Of a stretch of 64,000 nt of DNA, positions 44,858 to 54,383 are shown one piece after another (the stretch's first letter is position 1; each line of letters begins with the position of its first letter). The translations under genes were made by a program, and so were the position numbers. Origin of the DNA: Anaerolineae bacterium (GTDB lineage Bacteria > Chloroflexota > Anaerolineae > Promineifilales > Promineifilaceae). Below the pieces are notes generated by a model. It did no database searches. It had not been told where the DNA came from and saw only the letters and a program-made list of their open reading frames with translations. Location of the stretch: NCBI GenBank assembly GCA_023384415.1, contig JAHDWJ010000019.1, positions 80,456 to 144,455 of the forward strand. Reading direction: 5' to 3'.

Positions 44858-46195
44858 ATGTCAACCGAGGCAGCGATCAATGATCGGCGGGAAATTTTGG
44901 GTTGGACAATGTACGATTGGGCCAATTCGGCCTTTAGTACCACCGTCGTCACCACCTTTTTAGGCCCTTATTTGCTGGCTCTGGCGCAGGCGGCCGCCGA
45001 TGATGTAACTGGCCTCTATTACATTGGCCCTTATGGGGTACAACCGGCCGCTATTTTCCCCTTCTGTGTCTCCCTTTCCGTCATTTTACAGGTGTTCTTC
45101 CTGCCCATCCTCGGCACCATCGCTGACTATACCCACCTGAAAAAGCGGATGATGATGGGGTTTGCTTACACTGGCGCGGCCGCGACTGTTCTCATCTTTT
45201 TCGTGGAAGGCGACCTGGTTCTTTTGGGGGGCTTGCTCTTCATCATCGCCAACCTCTCCTTTGGCGCCGCTATCGTCTTTTACAACGCCTTCCTACCCGA
45301 CATTGCCTCTCCAGACCGGCGGGATGATGTCAGCTCCAAAGGGTTTGCCCTGGGGTACCTAGGTGGGGGTATTTTACTGTTGATCAATCTGTTTATGGTG
45401 CAAACGATGGAAAACACTGGGCTGGCCGTACGGCTCAGCCTGGCCAGTGCGGGTCTCTGGTGGATCGTTTTCACAGTTCTATTTCCCCAGCGGCGGCTCA
45501 AACAACGCGCCCCGGTACGTCACCTGCCCGCCGGAGAAAATATCATCACTCACGGCATCCGCCAGATCGCCCGTACCGCCCGCGAACTATTACGCAAATA
45601 TCCCTCCACCGCCCAATATCTGTTGGCTTATCTCATCTACAACGATGGTATCCAGACAGTCATCGCCGTCTCTACCTCCTTCGCCGCCGACGAAATTGAA
45701 GGAGTAGATACTTCGATTCTGGTTCTGTTGGTATTGATGATTCAATTTGTCGCTTTTGGCGGGGCGTTGGCTTTTGGCTATCTAGCCCGGCGCATTGGGG
45801 CCAAGCGCTCCATTATGATCAGTCTGGTGATTTGGTCGGGCGTGGTTATTTTTGCCTTTGCCTTCTTGTATGAATTATGGCAGTTATGGGTATTGGGGTT
45901 TGTCCTGGCGTTGGTTTTGGGGGGATCACAGGCCCTCAGCCGCTCCCTCTTCTCGCAAATGATTCCCGCCAACCATGAGGCAGAATATTTTGGCTTTTAT
46001 GAGGTTAGCGAGCGGGGTACCAGTTGGATTGGGCCGATGGTATTCGCCCTGGCTGTGCAGTTGACGGGGCAACAGCGCATCGCCATCGTCTCCCTCATCA
46101 TTTTCTTCCTGTTAGGGCTGTTCTTACTCTCCCGCGTCAATGTCAAGAAAGCCATTGTAGACGCCGGGCATGATCCATCTGGGGTGGTGTTGTGA
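44858..46195 (+). CDS. UMF1-family MFS transporter
   Basis: 445 residues, 12 hydrophobic helices, AAGGAGGAAAA just before the ATG. ILGWTMYDWANSAFSTTVVT is the diagnostic beginning of the UMF1/Atg22 family; YNAFLPDIASPDRRDDVSSK is the conserved loop between helices 4 and 5. The eukaryotic relative exports amino acids from the vacuole; the bacterial substrate is not known. Stands alone after the LCP cluster. Confidence 0.88.
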   Translation: MSTEAAINDRREILGWTMYDWANSAFSTTVVTTFLGPYLLALAQAAADDVTGLYYIGPYGVQPAAIFPFCVSLSVILQVFFLPILGTIADYTHLKKRMMMGFAYTGAAATVLIFFVEGDLVLLGGLLFIIANLSFGAAIVFYNAFLPDIASPDRRDDVSSKGFALGYLGGGILLLINLFMVQTMENTGLAVRLSLASAGLWWIVFTVLFPQRRLKQRAPVRHLPAGENIITHGIRQIARTARELLRKYPSTAQYLLAYLIYNDGIQTVIAVSTSFAADEIEGVDTSILVLLVLMIQFVAFGGALAFGYLARRIGAKRSIMISLVIWSGVVIFAFAFLYELWQLWVLGFVLALVLGGSQALSRSLFSQMIPANHEAEYFGFYEVSERGTSWIGPMVFALAVQLTGQQRIAIVSLIIFFLLGLFLLSRVNVKKAIVDAGHDPSGVVL

Positions 46196-46273
46196 GGACT
46201 GAGGACTGAGGACTGTGAAATGGTCAACTTTTGATGAGCAATTGTCAATCGTTGACCGTTTACGGCCAACGGC

Positions 46274-47044
46274 TCACAGCCCTCGCTGCCGATGGGCTTC
46301 AAAGAGGATAACCGCGGCCGCAACCGCCGCATTAAGTGATTCCGTTGCCGCAGCCATCGGGATAGTAACGCGGCCGCGAGCCAGCTCCATCGCTTCACCC
46401 CCTGCCCCTGATGCTTCACCGCCAATAATTAAAACTGATGGTTCCGACCAATTGATCTGCGTATACGGCGTGGCCGGGTCGTCCACAGCCGCCACCCAGA
46501 CCGCTAAATCGTGGGTCGCGGCCGCGATCTCTGCCCAATTGAGGCGCAAAATGGGCAGCCGTAATTGTGCCCCCATCCCCCCGCGCACCGTTTTAGGGTT
46601 ATAGGCATCCACACACCCTGGGCTAAGAAGAACGGCCTCTACGCCGGCCGCGGCCGCGGTTCGCAGCATCGTGCCCAGATTGCCAGGGTTTTGCACCCGG
46701 TCCAACAGCAAGAGTAGCGTGGGCGCAATGGGCAGCGTCCAGATGGGCTGTGGGACCACCGCCAGAACACCGGGTGGGGTTTGCGTATCACTGGCAGCGG
46801 CCATCACGGCCCCATTGACCAGCAGGTAGGGGGCATCCAGTTGGGCCAACAACGCGGCATGGGCGGACTCTTTTAACCAATCGGGGGTGGTGAGGATGAG
46901 GTGCGGCCGCGTCTCCGTCCGTACCAGCTCTTGCAGCCACCGATCCCCCTCAACCACAAACAACCGTTCCGCCTCACGGGTGCGCCGGTCAACCTGTAAT
47001 TTACGAATTTCCTTAATGCGGGCGTTACTGGTGCTGGTGATCAT
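46274..47044 (-). CDS. SpoU/TrmH-family RNA 2'-O-methyltransferase
   Basis: 256 residues. N-terminal substrate-binding domain (ITSTSNARIKEIRKL ... AERLFVVEGDRWLQ), then the SPOUT knot with DRVQNPGNLGTMLRTAAAAG (motif 1), LSPGCVDAYNPKTVRGGMGA and LIIGGEASG (motif 2). It methylates ribose in rRNA or tRNA; the exact site cannot be assigned. Five GCGGCCGC octamers are present. Confidence 0.9.
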   Translation of the reverse strand: MITSTSNARIKEIRKLQVDRRTREAERLFVVEGDRWLQELVRTETRPHLILTTPDWLKESAHAALLAQLDAPYLLVNGAVMAAASDTQTPPGVLAVVPQPIWTLPIAPTLLLLLDRVQNPGNLGTMLRTAAAAGVEAVLLSPGCVDAYNPKTVRGGMGAQLRLPILRLNWAEIAAATHDLAVWVAAVDDPATPYTQINWSEPSVLIIGGEASGAGGEAMELARGRVTIPMAAATESLNAAVAAAVILFEAHRQRGL

Positions 47045-47240
47045 GGGGGGAGTTTGCGAGTGGGCGAGTAAGTTGCAAAGGTATTATTGTATCTTTTTTG
47101 CCCTTACGGGGTTAGCTCAGTAGAATGGCAGGAATGGTAAAGTACCACCTCATCATCAGCCTGATAAGCTATTGGAGTTATTCTCTTGCTCAGATGAGCT
47201 GAACAAATTTAAGATGGCTGCCAGATAAAAGGATTAAGAA

Positions 47241-47522
47241 ATGCAAACGGTAAAAGTAGATGACGATTTCCGGATTACCATTCTACAAGAATTGCGACCC
47301 GCTTTTGCTGTAGGTCAGGAATTATTTGTCGTGTTAGACAAAGCAGGACGATTACTCTTGATACCTGAAAGTCGGGTGATAGCAATTTTACAGAAAACCG
47401 CTGGCATCTGGGAAGGGCGTGGTGATATCCCTGCTACAGGCATTGATTATGTAAATCATCTACGACAAGGTAATCGAATTAAACGGTTATATGAATCAGG
47501 GGTAGATAGCGATGGTTATTGA
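47241..47522 (+). CDS. vapB: AbrB/VapB-type antitoxin
   Basis: 93 residues. The N-terminal 45 residues (VKVDDDFRITILQELRPAFAV then GQELFVVLD) are a SpoVT-AbrB DNA-binding fold. The C-terminal tail would bind the toxin. It overlaps the downstream vapC start by 11 bp. Sequence is A/T-rich and lacks GCGGCCGC, unlike the neighbours, which suggests acquisition. The toxin is interrupted, so the antitoxin may be orphaned. Confidence 0.75.
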   Translation: MQTVKVDDDFRITILQELRPAFAVGQELFVVLDKAGRLLLIPESRVIAILQKTAGIWEGRGDIPATGIDYVNHLRQGNRIKRLYESGVDSDGY

Positions 47523-47898
47523 TACTGACATTTTGATAGACCATTTTCATAATAACCATTCAGCTACCTCATTTATTCAAGCCTCTTTATTAGCAGGCAA
47601 GATTATGTTTATTTCAGTTGTCACCGTTACAGAAATCTTAGCTGGACTACGTTCTGGTGAAGAAGAGGCTACAGAAGCTTTGTTATCACTGTTTACAGTT
47701 TAATCAATGGATGAAAATGTTGCTCGTATTGCTGGTGATTATATGAATCAATATAGAAAAACTCACAAACTTGATTTAGGAGATGCCGTAATCGCCGCGA
47801 CAGCTAAAGTAACTGACTCTGTACTTTATACCAGAAATGGTCGTCATTACCCGATGGTTGACATTAAAGTGATCATTCCATATCAACGGGGAAATTGA
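47512..47898 (+). pseudogene. vapC: VapC PIN toxin interrupted by one in-frame TAA
   Basis: MVIDTDILIDHF (first Asp), VTVTEILAGLR (Glu) and, after the stop codon TAA at 47701-47703, LDLGDAVIAATA (Asp) and LYTRNGRHYPM make a complete 128-residue PIN domain in a single frame. Only the one stop breaks it, so this is a recent nonsense mutation or, less likely, readthrough. Confidence 0.8.
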
Positions 47899-47937
47899 CA
47901 AAAATTCAAGTAGATTTTACTGAATGGAGAACTTGCT

Positions 47938-48783
47938 ATGGGGATGCGAATGAAGTTGAAGGGATTGTATCAAATTTCTCGGCCAGTGAATGCGCTGACG
48001 GGGGCATTAGCCGTACTCTTGGGGGGGTATGTGGCCCAAACAGGGGCGTGGGGCAAGGTAGCCTTGGCGGCCGCAGCTGTGGTGCTGATTACCGCGGCCG
48101 CGAATGCCTGGAACGATTACCGGGACATTGAAATAGACAAAATCAACCAACCCCGGCGGGCCTTACCCTCTGGTCTAATTACCCCCCAGGCTGCCTGGCT
48201 CTTTTCCGTCGTCCTCACCGTCCTCTCGTTGTTCCTGTCCGCCTTCATCAACTGGCCGGCCTTTATCATGGCCTTGCTCTCCAGCCTGCTCCTCTATATC
48301 TACTCCTGGCGGCTGAAAAGCACGGTGCTGTTAGGCAATGCCACTGTCGCTATTATTTCCGCCTTAAGTGCCGTTTTCGGGGGGTTGGCCGCCGGGAATG
48401 CTGTACCCAGTTTGTGGCTGGCAGCTATCATCGCTACCGCTATCATGGGGCGTGAGGTGTTAAAAACATTGGCCGATTATGAGGGGGATTTGCGCCAACG
48501 GTGCCAGACGATTGCCACGGCCTGGGGAAGAAGGCCCGCACGAGTGATTTTTTATATGCTCGCGGCCGCGACCAGCCTGGTCATGCTTCTACCTTATCTA
48601 CTCGATCTCTACCGCCCCATCTACGCCTACATTGTGGCCCTGGGGGTGTACCCGGTCATGCTATACGTCATTCTGCGCGTCACCCGCACCGCCACTGGCC
48701 CCCAACTAGAGCGACTCAGCCAGATTATGAAATATGATTTTCTCGTCTGGTTCCTGGCGGTATTGTTAGGAGCGGCGGGCTAA
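47938..48783 (+). CDS. UbiA-family prenyltransferase
   Basis: 281 residues, about eight membrane helices. First Asp-rich motif NAWNDYRDIEIDKINQPRR and second YEGDLRQRCQTIATAWG bind Mg2+ and the prenyl diphosphate. It resembles geranylgeranylglycerol-phosphate geranylgeranyltransferase and related quinone or lipid prenyltransferases; the acceptor is not clear from sequence. Three octamers GCGGCCGC. It follows the broken vapC by 40 bp, with GGAGAACTTGCT before the ATG. Confidence 0.85.
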   Translation: MGMRMKLKGLYQISRPVNALTGALAVLLGGYVAQTGAWGKVALAAAAVVLITAAANAWNDYRDIEIDKINQPRRALPSGLITPQAAWLFSVVLTVLSLFLSAFINWPAFIMALLSSLLLYIYSWRLKSTVLLGNATVAIISALSAVFGGLAAGNAVPSLWLAAIIATAIMGREVLKTLADYEGDLRQRCQTIATAWGRRPARVIFYMLAAATSLVMLLPYLLDLYRPIYAYIVALGVYPVMLYVILRVTRTATGPQLERLSQIMKYDFLVWFLAVLLGAAG

Positions 48784-48878
48784 AGAGATTGGGAAGCTGG
48801 AGATCGAAGATTGGAGATTGGGCAAGGGGAGACGCAGGGAGTACTTACTCGACTACTCGCCTACTCCACCACTGCCAC

Positions 48879-50945
48879 CTACCCCCGCCGTTTATCCATA
48901 AACCACTGCTGGCTGTTAAACAGCGCATCTCCGGGGGCAGGGGCCGCCCGAACATAGCTGCCATCCCCTTGCAGCCACCGCCCTTTGGCCGTATCTTGCA
49001 ACTGCACCAGCAGCATATTGTTAATAATCTCTTCCCGCAACTCTGGGTCCATCACCGGGAAGACAACCTCAACCCGGCGATCCAGGTTACGCGGCATCAA
49101 ATCCGCGCTGCCGATATACAGGTCACTTTTCCCTTTGTTGTGAAAATAATAGATGCGGCTGTGTTCCAAATACCGCCCCACGATGCTGAGGACGCGAATG
49201 TTTTCGCTGATCCCCGGCAGCCCTGGTCGTAAACAGCAAATCCCCCGCACCAACAAATCAATCTGTACCCCTGCCTGGGATGCTTCATACAAAGCACGAA
49301 TCATCTTGGCATCCACCAACGAGTTAATTTTCATCTGGATTCGCCCTTCTGGGCCAAGACCTGTTTCTCGTTCTATAAAGCGGAGCAAATGTTGACGCAA
49401 ATTGACCGGAGCAACCAAAAATTTACGATACTCTGACTGTTTGGAATAACCGGTTAGCAGGTTAAACAGATCTGAAGCATCGGCCCCAATGTCGGGATCA
49501 CAGGTGATCAACCCCAAATCGTCATAGATACGGGCGGTATTGACGTTGTAATTGCCCGTGGCAATGTGGACATAGCGGCGTATGCCGTCTTTTTCTTTGC
49601 GCACGATCAGCGAAAGTTTGGCATGGGTTTTGAGGCCGATGAGGCCATAGACCACATGCACCCCAGCCGCCTCTAACGCTTTGGCCCATTCAATGTTGCT
49701 TTGCTCATCAAAGCGGGCTTTTAGCTCTACCAGAGCAGCTACCTGCTTGCCGTTTTCACGGGCTTTCATCAGGGCACGCACGATGGGGGGATTGGGGCCA
49801 ACCCGGTACAAGGTTTGTTTGATAGCTAAAACGTCGGGGTCGTTCGCGGCCGCTTCTAAAAATGCCACCACCGGCATAAAGCTATCATAGGGTAGATGTA
49901 TCAATACATCCCGCTTCTTTAAGGTAGTAAAAATATTCTCATCCTCACGCAGGCGGGCGGGCAGCGTCGGTTTATATGGGGGGTCTTTTAGCTCCAACCG
50001 CTCCAGCCGGTGCAGTTCCCACAAGCTGTTAAGGTCTAGCGGCCCATTCACCGTGTACACATCCTGCGCTTCTACTTCCAGGTTTTCCCGCAGCAATTCG
50101 CGAATATCCTGGGGCATACTGGCTTCAACTTCCAGCCGCACCGGCACCCCAAAATGGCGGCGGCGGATATTTTGCTCCATCGTCAGGAGCAAATCATCCG
50201 CCTCTTCCTCTTGAATCTCCATATCCGTATTCCGCGTCACCCGAAATGGGTAAGCAGCCACAACTTCCAGGCCAGGGAAAAGGCGATCCAGGCTGGCCGC
50301 CACTACCTGCTCAATCCAGACAAATTTACGGATGGCTGGGGTCACGATCAGTCCATCTTCTTCCCCCAACGGCAAGGGGACAAGGCGGGGAAATGTTCCC
50401 GGCACTTTAAGGCGAGCAAAATTGGTCTCCCCTGTATCTGGGTCTCGAATTACCACAGCCAGGTTAATGCTGAGGTTAGAAATGTGGGGGAAAGGGTGAC
50501 CAGGATCAAAGGCCAGCGGGGTCAGTACGGGGTAAATCTCTTCTTCAAAATAGCTCCGCAAGCGGCGCTGCTGTTTTTTCTTAAACTCATCATAGGTAAG
50601 AATCTGGATACCGGCTTCTGATAGTTGGGGCCAAATTTCATTGTTCCAGCAGCTCATCTGCTGCTGCACCATCTCATTGACGGCGCGGCTGATGAGCGTC
50701 AACTGGGCACGCGGGGTCAGGCCATCCGCCGGGGTATCTACGATACCTAAATAGAGCTGCTGTTTTAACCCAGAAACCCGTACCATAAAAAATTCATCTA
50801 GCAAGTTAGCAAAAATCGCCAGGAACTTGGCCCGCTCAAGCAGGGGCTGGCTGGGGTCACTGGCCTCTTCCAGGACGCGCCGGAAATAGGCTAAACTGCT
50901 GAGTTCTCGGTTGATATATAGTTGGGGGTCTTTCAGGTCGGTCAT
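48879..50945 (-). CDS. ppk1: polyphosphate kinase 1
   Basis: 688 residues, normal length. YINRELSSLAYFRRVL is the N-domain start; RYVHIATGNYNVNTARIYDD carries the His that is autophosphorylated in the family (His435 of E. coli), and YFHNKGKSDLYIGSADLMPR the second catalytic His. It builds polyphosphate from ATP. An Na/Pi symporter at 19.6 kb may supply phosphate. Monocistronic, with a GGCGAGTGGGCG tract before the start. Confidence 0.96.
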   Translation of the reverse strand: MTDLKDPQLYINRELSSLAYFRRVLEEASDPSQPLLERAKFLAIFANLLDEFFMVRVSGLKQQLYLGIVDTPADGLTPRAQLTLISRAVNEMVQQQMSCWNNEIWPQLSEAGIQILTYDEFKKKQQRRLRSYFEEEIYPVLTPLAFDPGHPFPHISNLSINLAVVIRDPDTGETNFARLKVPGTFPRLVPLPLGEEDGLIVTPAIRKFVWIEQVVAASLDRLFPGLEVVAAYPFRVTRNTDMEIQEEEADDLLLTMEQNIRRRHFGVPVRLEVEASMPQDIRELLRENLEVEAQDVYTVNGPLDLNSLWELHRLERLELKDPPYKPTLPARLREDENIFTTLKKRDVLIHLPYDSFMPVVAFLEAAANDPDVLAIKQTLYRVGPNPPIVRALMKARENGKQVAALVELKARFDEQSNIEWAKALEAAGVHVVYGLIGLKTHAKLSLIVRKEKDGIRRYVHIATGNYNVNTARIYDDLGLITCDPDIGADASDLFNLLTGYSKQSEYRKFLVAPVNLRQHLLRFIERETGLGPEGRIQMKINSLVDAKMIRALYEASQAGVQIDLLVRGICCLRPGLPGISENIRVLSIVGRYLEHSRIYYFHNKGKSDLYIGSADLMPRNLDRRVEVVFPVMDPELREEIINNMLLVQLQDTAKGRWLQGDGSYVRAAPAPGDALFNSQQWFMDKRRG

Positions 50946-51026
50946 AGGGCGAGTGGGCGGGTGGGCGAGTGGACGGGTATTACTGGAAACAATTTTACTT
51001 TGCTGCTTTGCAACTCTGCCACTTTG

Positions 51027-51464
51027 TTATGCTTCAAGATGTTGGCGCAAGGCGTGTAACCCCAGAATGTAGGAATACCAGCCAAAACCGCTGATCTGCC
51101 CCAGGCACGCGGCCGCGAGCTTTGACTCATGGCGAAACGGTTCACGGGCATGAATGTTGGAGAGGTGAACTTCTACAGTGGGCAGCCCTACAGCGACGAT
51201 AGCATCGCGCAGAGCGTAGCTGGTGTGGGTATATGCTCCAGGGTTGATGAGAATGCCATTGGCCCAGGTGCGGGCTTCATGGATATGGTCAATGAGGGCG
51301 CCTTCGTGGTTAGATTGGTAGATGCGGAGAGAGAGGTTGGAAGCGGCCGCGGCCTGTTCCAGTTTTTGGTTAATCTCCGCCAGGGTTAACCGGCCATACA
51401 CCCCCGGCTCCCGCAGCCCCAACAAATTCAAATTCGGCCCATGTAGGATTAAAAGCTGCCCCAT
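51027..51464 (-). CDS. aroQ: 3-dehydroquinate dehydratase, type II
   Basis: 145 residues. [20 protein letters not shown] supplies the active-site Tyr (about 23), [17 protein letters not shown] and [18 protein letters not shown] the catalytic His and substrate-binding residues. It converts 3-dehydroquinate, the product of AroB encoded 1 kb upstream, into 3-dehydroshikimate. Last gene of the aroK-aroB / methyltransferase / aroQ run. Confidence 0.95.
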   Translation of the reverse strand: MGQLLILHGPNLNLLGLREPGVYGRLTLAEINQKLEQAAAASNLSLRIYQSNHEGALIDHIHEARTWANGILINPGAYTHTSYALRDAIVAVGLPTVEVHLSNIHAREPFRHESKLAAACLGQISGFGWYSYILGLHALRQHLEA

Positions 51465-51486
51465 ATATAGTTATATACCCCCTGAC

Positions 51487-52533
51487 TTAATCAGATGGCG
51501 AGGTTGAGACATCAGTAACTTTGCTGCCCCGCAACAACGTATTACCCCCATTCAAGTTCATTGCCAGCCAACCCCGCTGTTTTTGGGGCAGCACCATCGC
51601 CAGTAACATACCGAAAAAGGCGAATGGAATATAACGGGTGCGAATCGAACTACTTAGCGAATAGGCCGCACACCAGATCCAATTGCGTACCATACCTGGT
51701 GTCGCCTGGTAAGTTTCAATAATATCTACCTCGATCTGTTTAAAACCAGCCTCTTGCAAAGCCTTTTTATACTGGTAAACCTTTGGCCGACGTTCGACAA
51801 TACCCTCTTCTGGTTCTTCCAGCAACGCTTGAATTTCGGCTTCAGTCTTAAACATGGAGATGGCTGGTTCGCCGGCGGCAATGATGCGGCCGCCAACCTT
51901 TAATACCCGGTAAACCTGGTGGAGAACGTGTTCAAAATTAACAAAATGATGCAATGCCCCACAGAAAAAAACGTAGTCAAAGGTTTCATCGGGGAAAGGC
52001 AATCTTTCTCCATCCGCTAGAAGAGGCTCAAAATAAACCTCAGCCTTCTCCATAATAGCCCAAGAGCGACCCAGGCCAAACATTTCATCGGCAACAATAT
52101 CCATAGCAATAGCCGTACACCCTTTTTCGGCAAAATAACGTGAAGCCCAACCCTGTCCGGCCCCAATATCGAGAATAACCTCATTGCCCGTAAGGTTCAT
52201 TTCCTGAAGAGCCATATCAAAAACTCTAGCCACATCACTCCATACCCCGCCAATATAGGGCAGTTGATGACTTAACTCCAGATTGGCGTTTTCGTACATG
52301 CCCTTCTTTTGCCAAATCTTGACCCAACCTTCACGTTCCACAGCCTTAAACTCTTCCAGATTGGTATCGGAGATTAAATAAGGCATTCCTTTATGAACAG
52401 GGTAATTTTCATGGCATTTAGGGCAATATAGATTACCTTCTTGGAGGCGATCCCCATTGCTTTCTTGCGGCTGTAATTCAAGTGAGTGATGGCAAATAGG
52501 ACAACAAATATATTGTAGAAGCGTTGTTTTCAT
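51487..52533 (-). CDS. SAM-dependent methyltransferase with Trm112-like zinc ribbon
   Basis: 348 residues from ATG 52533. The N-terminal 55 residues (YICCPICHHSL ... LYCPKCHENYPV) form a four-cysteine ribbon ending in the Trm112-like YPVHKGMPYLI. The methyltransferase has motif I VILDIGAGQGWASRYFAEKG, then FDYVFFCGALHHF and VLKVGGRIIAAGEP. Small-molecule methylation is likely; the substrate is unknown. It sits between aroKB and aroQ, but with no evident shikimate role. Confidence 0.8.
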   Translation of the reverse strand: MKTTLLQYICCPICHHSLELQPQESNGDRLQEGNLYCPKCHENYPVHKGMPYLISDTNLEEFKAVEREGWVKIWQKKGMYENANLELSHQLPYIGGVWSDVARVFDMALQEMNLTGNEVILDIGAGQGWASRYFAEKGCTAIAMDIVADEMFGLGRSWAIMEKAEVYFEPLLADGERLPFPDETFDYVFFCGALHHFVNFEHVLHQVYRVLKVGGRIIAAGEPAISMFKTEAEIQALLEEPEEGIVERRPKVYQYKKALQEAGFKQIEVDIIETYQATPGMVRNWIWCAAYSLSSSIRTRYIPFAFFGMLLAMVLPQKQRGWLAMNLNGGNTLLRGSKVTDVSTSPSD

Positions 52534-52541
52534 AGGGCCGA

Positions 52542-54140
52542 TTATTTCCTGGTTTGGCAAGCCACCAGGGTGGCAGAAACTTCTTGTGGAGATACGTCAG
52601 TGATTATAAACGGTTTTCCAGGTTCGTGCAGAAGAATGAAGCGCAGATGTCCGGCCACTTTCTTTTTGTCATATGACATAGCCTGGAGCAATGTCGTTGG
52701 GTCCAAATCGGCGGGGATGTGGGTGGGTAGGCCAACGTGGTTGAGAATGTGTCGGACCTGAGCGGGCAGATCGGGGGTGCAATGGCCTAAACGGGTGGCA
52801 AGAACCGCGGCCGCGACCAACCCCATGGCTACCGCCTCACCATGGCTAATCGTGTAACCACTTACCTGCTCAATAGCATGGGCGAAGGTGTGCCCCAAAT
52901 TGAGATGCGCCCGTTCCCCTTTTTCAAACGGATCACGTACTATAATATCTCGCTTTACCTGTATGGCATCAAACAATAATTGCTGCCACTCAACCCGATG
53001 GGCTGCCTCACGCCAGACCTGAAGCGGCCGCGCCGTCAGCCGGGTGAGCAAATCAGGCCGGGCCAGAAATCCATGTTTGATCAGTTCTGCCAGCCCAGCC
53101 CGAAATTCAGCCAGCGGCAGGGTACCCAGGGTATCCAGGTCGGCGATGACGGCCTGGGGCTGCTTAAATGCCCCTACCAGGTTTTTGCCCTGGGGCATGT
53201 CTACACCGACCTTGCCCCCTATGCTGGCATCCACCATCGCCAGCACCGTTGTAGGGCATTGCACAAAGTTGACACCACGCATAAACGTCGCGGCCGCAAA
53301 CCCGGCCATATCCCCCACTACCCCACCACCCAGAGCCACTACTGTCCCCGTCCGGTCCAGCCCGGCAGCCAGCATTTGCTCATAAAGAAAGCGCACCGTG
53401 TCCAGATTTTTATGCTGCTCCCCAGCGGGAACAGTAATGATCGCGGCCGCCAGCCAATGGGCATGAAGCGGCCCCGCGTTCTCATCCGTCACAACAACCA
53501 ACGGGTCACCCACACCAGCCAATGCTCGCAAGTGAGGCAGCAGCCCCTGCCCCACCATCACCGGGTACATTCCTTCGGGATGAGTCACGTGCAGCGTGAG
53601 CGGCTGGGGAAACTGAGCCGTATCCCCTGGCACACGGTTTAGAAAAGCCATAATTTCATCTACGACCTGTGCAACTGTTTTATGAGTGGTATCTATTTGA
53701 GGGAATTGGCGGTATTGCTCAGCTCGCTGAGTCAGCAATAATTGGATACGGGCTAACGGATCAGACACATCGAGCAAGGGGCGTTTACCTGGTATCTGCT
53801 GCACCCGTGTCAGAATGGTAGCCGGGTCAGCCACCAGGCACAGCACCAGGCTTTCTTGAGTGAGAGCGGCCGCATTCTCCTTATCTAGCATCAGCCGCCC
53901 CCCCGTGGCAATTACCAGCCCCGTCTCCTGGGCCAACTCCTGAGCGACAGCCGCTTCCCAGACCCGAAAAGCCATTTCCCCCTGTTCAGCAAATAACTCA
54001 GCAATGGCGCGGCCGCAGCGAGCCTCAATGAGGGTGTCCGTATCTACAAACCCCCGCCCCAACCGCCGGGCCAACACCTGCCCCACCGTACTCTTACCCG
54101 TTCCCATAAATCCGGTTAAAACAATATGCCGATAGTCCAT
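52542..54140 (-). CDS. aroK-aroB: shikimate kinase / 3-dehydroquinate synthase fusion
   Basis: 532 residues from ATG 54140. Residues 1-170 are shikimate kinase: Walker A GFMGTGKST, DTDTLIEARCG and GKRPLLD; the usual GGG after ATG is GGRL, with the third Gly replaced by Arg. Residues about 180-532 are dehydroquinate synthase: VVALGGGVVGDMAGFAAATF, IGGKVGVDMPQGKNLVGAF, LAELIKHGF and NLGHTFAHAIEQ (metal-binding His). The fusion brings together steps 2 and 5 of the shikimate pathway. Its stop lies 8 bp before the methyltransferase start. Confidence 0.93.
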   Translation of the reverse strand: MDYRHIVLTGFMGTGKSTVGQVLARRLGRGFVDTDTLIEARCGRAIAELFAEQGEMAFRVWEAAVAQELAQETGLVIATGGRLMLDKENAAALTQESLVLCLVADPATILTRVQQIPGKRPLLDVSDPLARIQLLLTQRAEQYRQFPQIDTTHKTVAQVVDEIMAFLNRVPGDTAQFPQPLTLHVTHPEGMYPVMVGQGLLPHLRALAGVGDPLVVVTDENAGPLHAHWLAAAIITVPAGEQHKNLDTVRFLYEQMLAAGLDRTGTVVALGGGVVGDMAGFAAATFMRGVNFVQCPTTVLAMVDASIGGKVGVDMPQGKNLVGAFKQPQAVIADLDTLGTLPLAEFRAGLAELIKHGFLARPDLLTRLTARPLQVWREAAHRVEWQQLLFDAIQVKRDIIVRDPFEKGERAHLNLGHTFAHAIEQVSGYTISHGEAVAMGLVAAAVLATRLGHCTPDLPAQVRHILNHVGLPTHIPADLDPTTLLQAMSYDKKKVAGHLRFILLHEPGKPFIITDVSPQEVSATLVACQTRK

Positions 54141-54212
54141 AAGTTCATATCTTCTGTAAGCCACATTGTAAGCAACCCATCTTACAATGCTTTCAGCCCT
54201 GAATGTGCCCAT

Positions 54213-54383
54213 CCCAAAAAATTATGAAACAAACAATGACCTCGTCCCATCCCACTGGGATTATTCGCTGGGGAGTGGGTAGCAACTCTAGTGACTATGG
54301 GATAATACACTCTTAGCGGCGGCCCAACCGCTCCGCCTGTCAAGGCTTGACGGTTTCATTATATCGGTAAAAGGAATGCTTGA
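54213..54383. other. divergent intergenic region
   Basis: Between aroK-aroB (minus) and a receiver gene (plus). Contains TATATCGGTAAAAGGA just before the receiver start; promoters for both genes are expected but no confident -35/-10 pair was found. Confidence 0.3.

Noticed and set aside
47105-47180. tRNA-like start GGGGTTAGCTCAGTAG
   Set aside because: Resembles a D-arm, but there is no T-loop, no acceptor pairing and no anticodon stem.
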